Assembly (NCBI GenBank): GCA_977006965.1
Contig: OZ345364.1
Location: 2,170,001 to 2,234,000, forward strand
Direction of reading: 5' to 3'
Length of the DNA stretch: 64,000 nt
From: Phymatolithon calcareum
Taxonomy: Eukaryota > Rhodophyta > Florideophyceae > Hapalidiales
Shown here piece by piece: positions 61,994-64,000 of the stretch (position 1 is the stretch's first letter; the number at the start of each line of letters is the position of its first letter). A program made the translations under genes and the position numbers. The notes under the pieces were generated by a model, which was given only the letters and a program-made list of their open reading frames with translations, did no database searches and was not told the DNA's origin.

Positions 61994-62474
61994 CATATAA
62001 TATTCTGGAGCTGAGGCGATATTCGAGCTATTTTTGTTCCGGTGAATGCTGGTAAGCACGGATCGGAGAATGTTCGCAGCGTGACACCTTACACATGTGC
62101 TCTGTTTGTTACGGTTACAAACGGAACACTAGAATCTACTATATGGCGAAGATCAAAAGTATAATGCACACAATTGCACACAAGCTTTCAAAAAAATATT
62201 AATAAAATAAGATGACGTTTTTGAAAAATTAAAAAATTATTGGTCTTTTGGTTATAGCACACCGGGGACTTTCTGAGAGCGTCATATGACTTGCTTCTCG
62301 GCCGTTTCCACTGTCATAAATCAGCTTTCACCGAAATCCCTTTACAGCATGTAACCGGATACTATGAACTGCATTTGAGAGGACCTGTTAGGTTATTGCG
62401 TCGAAATGGACATGAAAATCACCGGGATGGTTATGAAACCATTTTTTGTACTCGAAGGAGTATTGCGAACCATT
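61994..62474. other. no gene seen
   Basis: AT-rich sequence without supported features. Confidence 0.4.
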
Positions 62475-62528
62475 GGGTATTGAACCCGAGACCTTGTACT
62501 TTTTTAGTTAATTGTAACCAGTAGGCTA
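62475..62528 (-). other. tRNA-like RNA polymerase III promoter (possible SINE head)
   Basis: On the minus strand TAGCCTACTGGT (62528-62517) fits an A box and GGGTTCAATACCC (62487-62475) fits a B box, about 42 nt apart as in tRNA genes. The acceptor and D stems do not pair, so I do not call a functional tRNA. A tRNA-derived SINE or decayed tRNA gene is likelier. Confidence 0.35.
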
Positions 62529-62633
62529 CCAGCTTGTTGTGCAGTCAGCGAGCGGAATCACTTCTTTTATATCACTGTATGAGGGTGTTTTAAGATAAGG
62601 CTCGACAGACTCGATGAGTGCTGAGGTGAGGGA

Positions 62634-62724
62634 TCACTTAGAAATTTAGTTAAATTTTCGCTGTGAGACACTTTCTCATCACTTAGAAATTTAGTTAAAT
62701 TTTCGATGTGAGACACTTTCTCAT
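62634..62724. repeat. 45-bp tandem duplication
   Basis: TCACTTAGAAATTTAGTTAA and the following 25 bases occur twice with a single difference (CGCTGTGAG versus CGATGTGAG). Confidence 0.9.
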
Positions 62725-62739
62725 CACTTTACGTGTCCA

Positions 62740-63282
62740 CGTGGATGATATTCGTTTTGGCATACTTTAATTCTCCACGTGTACATGTAGCTATACGTAA
62801 GCCGAGTAGAACAACGGAGCATACAACTGCTTATTATTTTAAAAAAATTGCCATCTTAAGGGATCAGTTTTGCTACGGCATAAGATGGGGATCCATAACT
62901 CATAGCAGTAATAGTATGCCGACGTGAAGCAGGTGATCTTGCATGTTCTCACCAAGTTAGCTCGCTCAGTGGAGCCGACAAGAACATTGCATGTATTAGT
63001 CCATACTCTCAATCAGCGAGAGGCTACCGTGATTGGTATACAATGCAAGGAAACAGAAAATTGACGACTTGCACAGCATGACCTGTTGGAAAAAATAGAG
63101 GCAAGAGAGCGTTGAACGAGTAAACGTTGCACAAACTTGGCTCATGACACTGACGAAGCCCAACTTCTTCAGGTAGTTTGCCTGCTTGTCCTATATTTTG
63201 TGTCCATTTCAATGCATTCCAAATATTTGTACGAGATCCCAAATAGGGCGTCCTGGGCAAGAGCGACCTGAAGCACAATAAA
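62740..63282. other. no gene seen
   Basis: No supported reading frame or repeat. Confidence 0.4.
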
Positions 63283-63568
63283 AAGTCTCGGGTAAAATCG
63301 CAATGCATCACGGAACGTTTTGGGAAACGTCGTGGAAATACACATGATGATCGAAATGTGCAACAGGCTTTTTGTGTTAGAGTGCAAGATAGTTTTGGAT
63401 CGCGAAGCAAAGAAGTCATTGAATGGAAATAGACATACCCAGGATGTGTCAGTCATAGTCGCAGTATCACAGAAGCTGACATGCATGGAGTTAAAGCACT
63501 ATGAAAGTCTCGTGTAAGATCGCAATGTGTCGTGGAAATACACATGATGATAGACATATGCAACAGGG
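63283..63568. repeat. diverged direct duplication
   Basis: CGTGGAAATACACATGATGA with flanks (AAAGTCTCG before, TGCAACAGG after) occurs at about 63283-63369 and again, with an internal deletion, at 63503-63568. The second copy runs into the LINE fragment. Confidence 0.75.
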
Positions 63569-63720
63569 ACCTACGATGGTACTGGCTTGGACACATTCTT
63601 AGAATGCACGAGCGCCGCCTGTTCCGATATCGGCGTTCTTCAAGACCGTGTGGTAGGTCAGCTGCTAGTTCTTTGGAGCCCTTGTCTCTTCTCAGGGCCT
63701 TGAACTCGTGTGGTTTTTGG
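63562..63720 (+). pseudogene. fragment of LINE reverse transcriptase C-terminus
   Basis: DLRWYWLGHILRMHERRLF resembles the region after the reverse transcriptase domain of many non-LTR retrotransposons (WLGHVLRM followed by RLP). The preceding reverse transcriptase domain is absent and the frame continues only into low-information sequence. It is unrelated in sequence to the retrotransposon at 10382-12462 as far as can be seen. Confidence 0.6.
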
Positions 63721-64000
63721 ACAGGACCGTCTGCGCGCAATGAAATTGATGGTAAAACAAATTCCACCACTTGCGCACGTGCGAAAGTGTTGATTTCGTG
63801 CTCCCGTGCTATGGACCCGGACACGAGATTAAATACCAAGTTGACCCGATCACAATTGCACGTGTACGGCGCCGCGGTCGCATCGATTTGTTTATATTAC
63901 ATGCGGCTAAGCTGCAGGAGGCTATTGTAAAAACTCTGCGATACGCCTTAAACTTCGGCTAGCCAGATTCTAATCATATCACTTTAGCGCATCCAAAAGA
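63721..64000. other. no gene seen to the end of the window
   Basis: Short frames only. Confidence 0.4.

Noticed and set aside
62440-62545. A true tRNA gene on the minus strand
   Set aside because: Boxes A and B fit but the acceptor and D stems do not pair.

Overview
The window looks like a repeat-rich nuclear segment of a eukaryote. Spliceosomal introns of 63-87 bp are readable in two genes, TATA boxes precede several genes, and there are eukaryotic families: AAAP transporter, BTB-BACK, Sel1/TPR, RING-H2, C2H2 and Ulp1-type protease. DNA transposons, a non-LTR retrotransposon, long-TIR elements and minisatellites fill much of the rest. Most genes are intronless and closely spaced. A red alga or a similar compact-gene protist would fit, but the sequence alone does not prove this.

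Region 1 (1-2.8 kb): a 5' half of an amino-acid transporter runs abruptly into a coiled-coil, lysine-rich protein, probably a rearranged junction. Region 2 (2.8-9.3 kb): duplication unit A, made of a decayed BTB-BACK gene followed by an intact gene for a large membrane-anchored Sel1-repeat protein, both on the minus strand. Region 3 (9.3-14.3 kb): a dead Tc1/mariner transposase gene carrying a 5'-truncated non-LTR retrotransposon with a 13-bp target duplication, and a second inserted repeat.

Region 4 (14.3-36.5 kb): duplication unit B, the same BTB-Sel1 segment, split by two later insertions. The larger is a 13,025-bp EnSpm/CACTA-type transposon (16698-29722) with CACTGG termini and a 2-bp target duplication, for which unit A supplies the empty site. 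It has a transposase gene, three other open reading frames of unknown function, two long perfect palindromes and a promoter repeat array. The smaller is a block of interlocked long inverted repeats (33723-35951).

Region 5 (36.5-47.3 kb): a repeat-family gene fragment, an 811-bp long-TIR element, a 66-bp perfect palindrome, a second transposase (KDZ/EnSpm-like, with an N-terminal C2H2 finger) next to a spliced partner gene, and a possible small TIR element. Region 6 (48.9-61.3 kb): a tyrosine recombinase of Crypton/DIRS type, a possible DNA-binding partner, two C2H2 genes, two paralogous double-RING genes and a Ulp1-protease/zinc-finger fusion. These alternate with at least five different tandem-repeat arrays. 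This cluster may be one large mobile unit or its cargo; that is inference. Region 7 (61.4-64 kb): a long-TIR element, a tRNA-like promoter element, small duplications and a LINE reverse-transcriptase fragment.

The clearest novel object is the 13-kb multigene CACTG-ended transposon. The most speculative is the recombinase/RING/zinc-finger/Ulp1 cluster.
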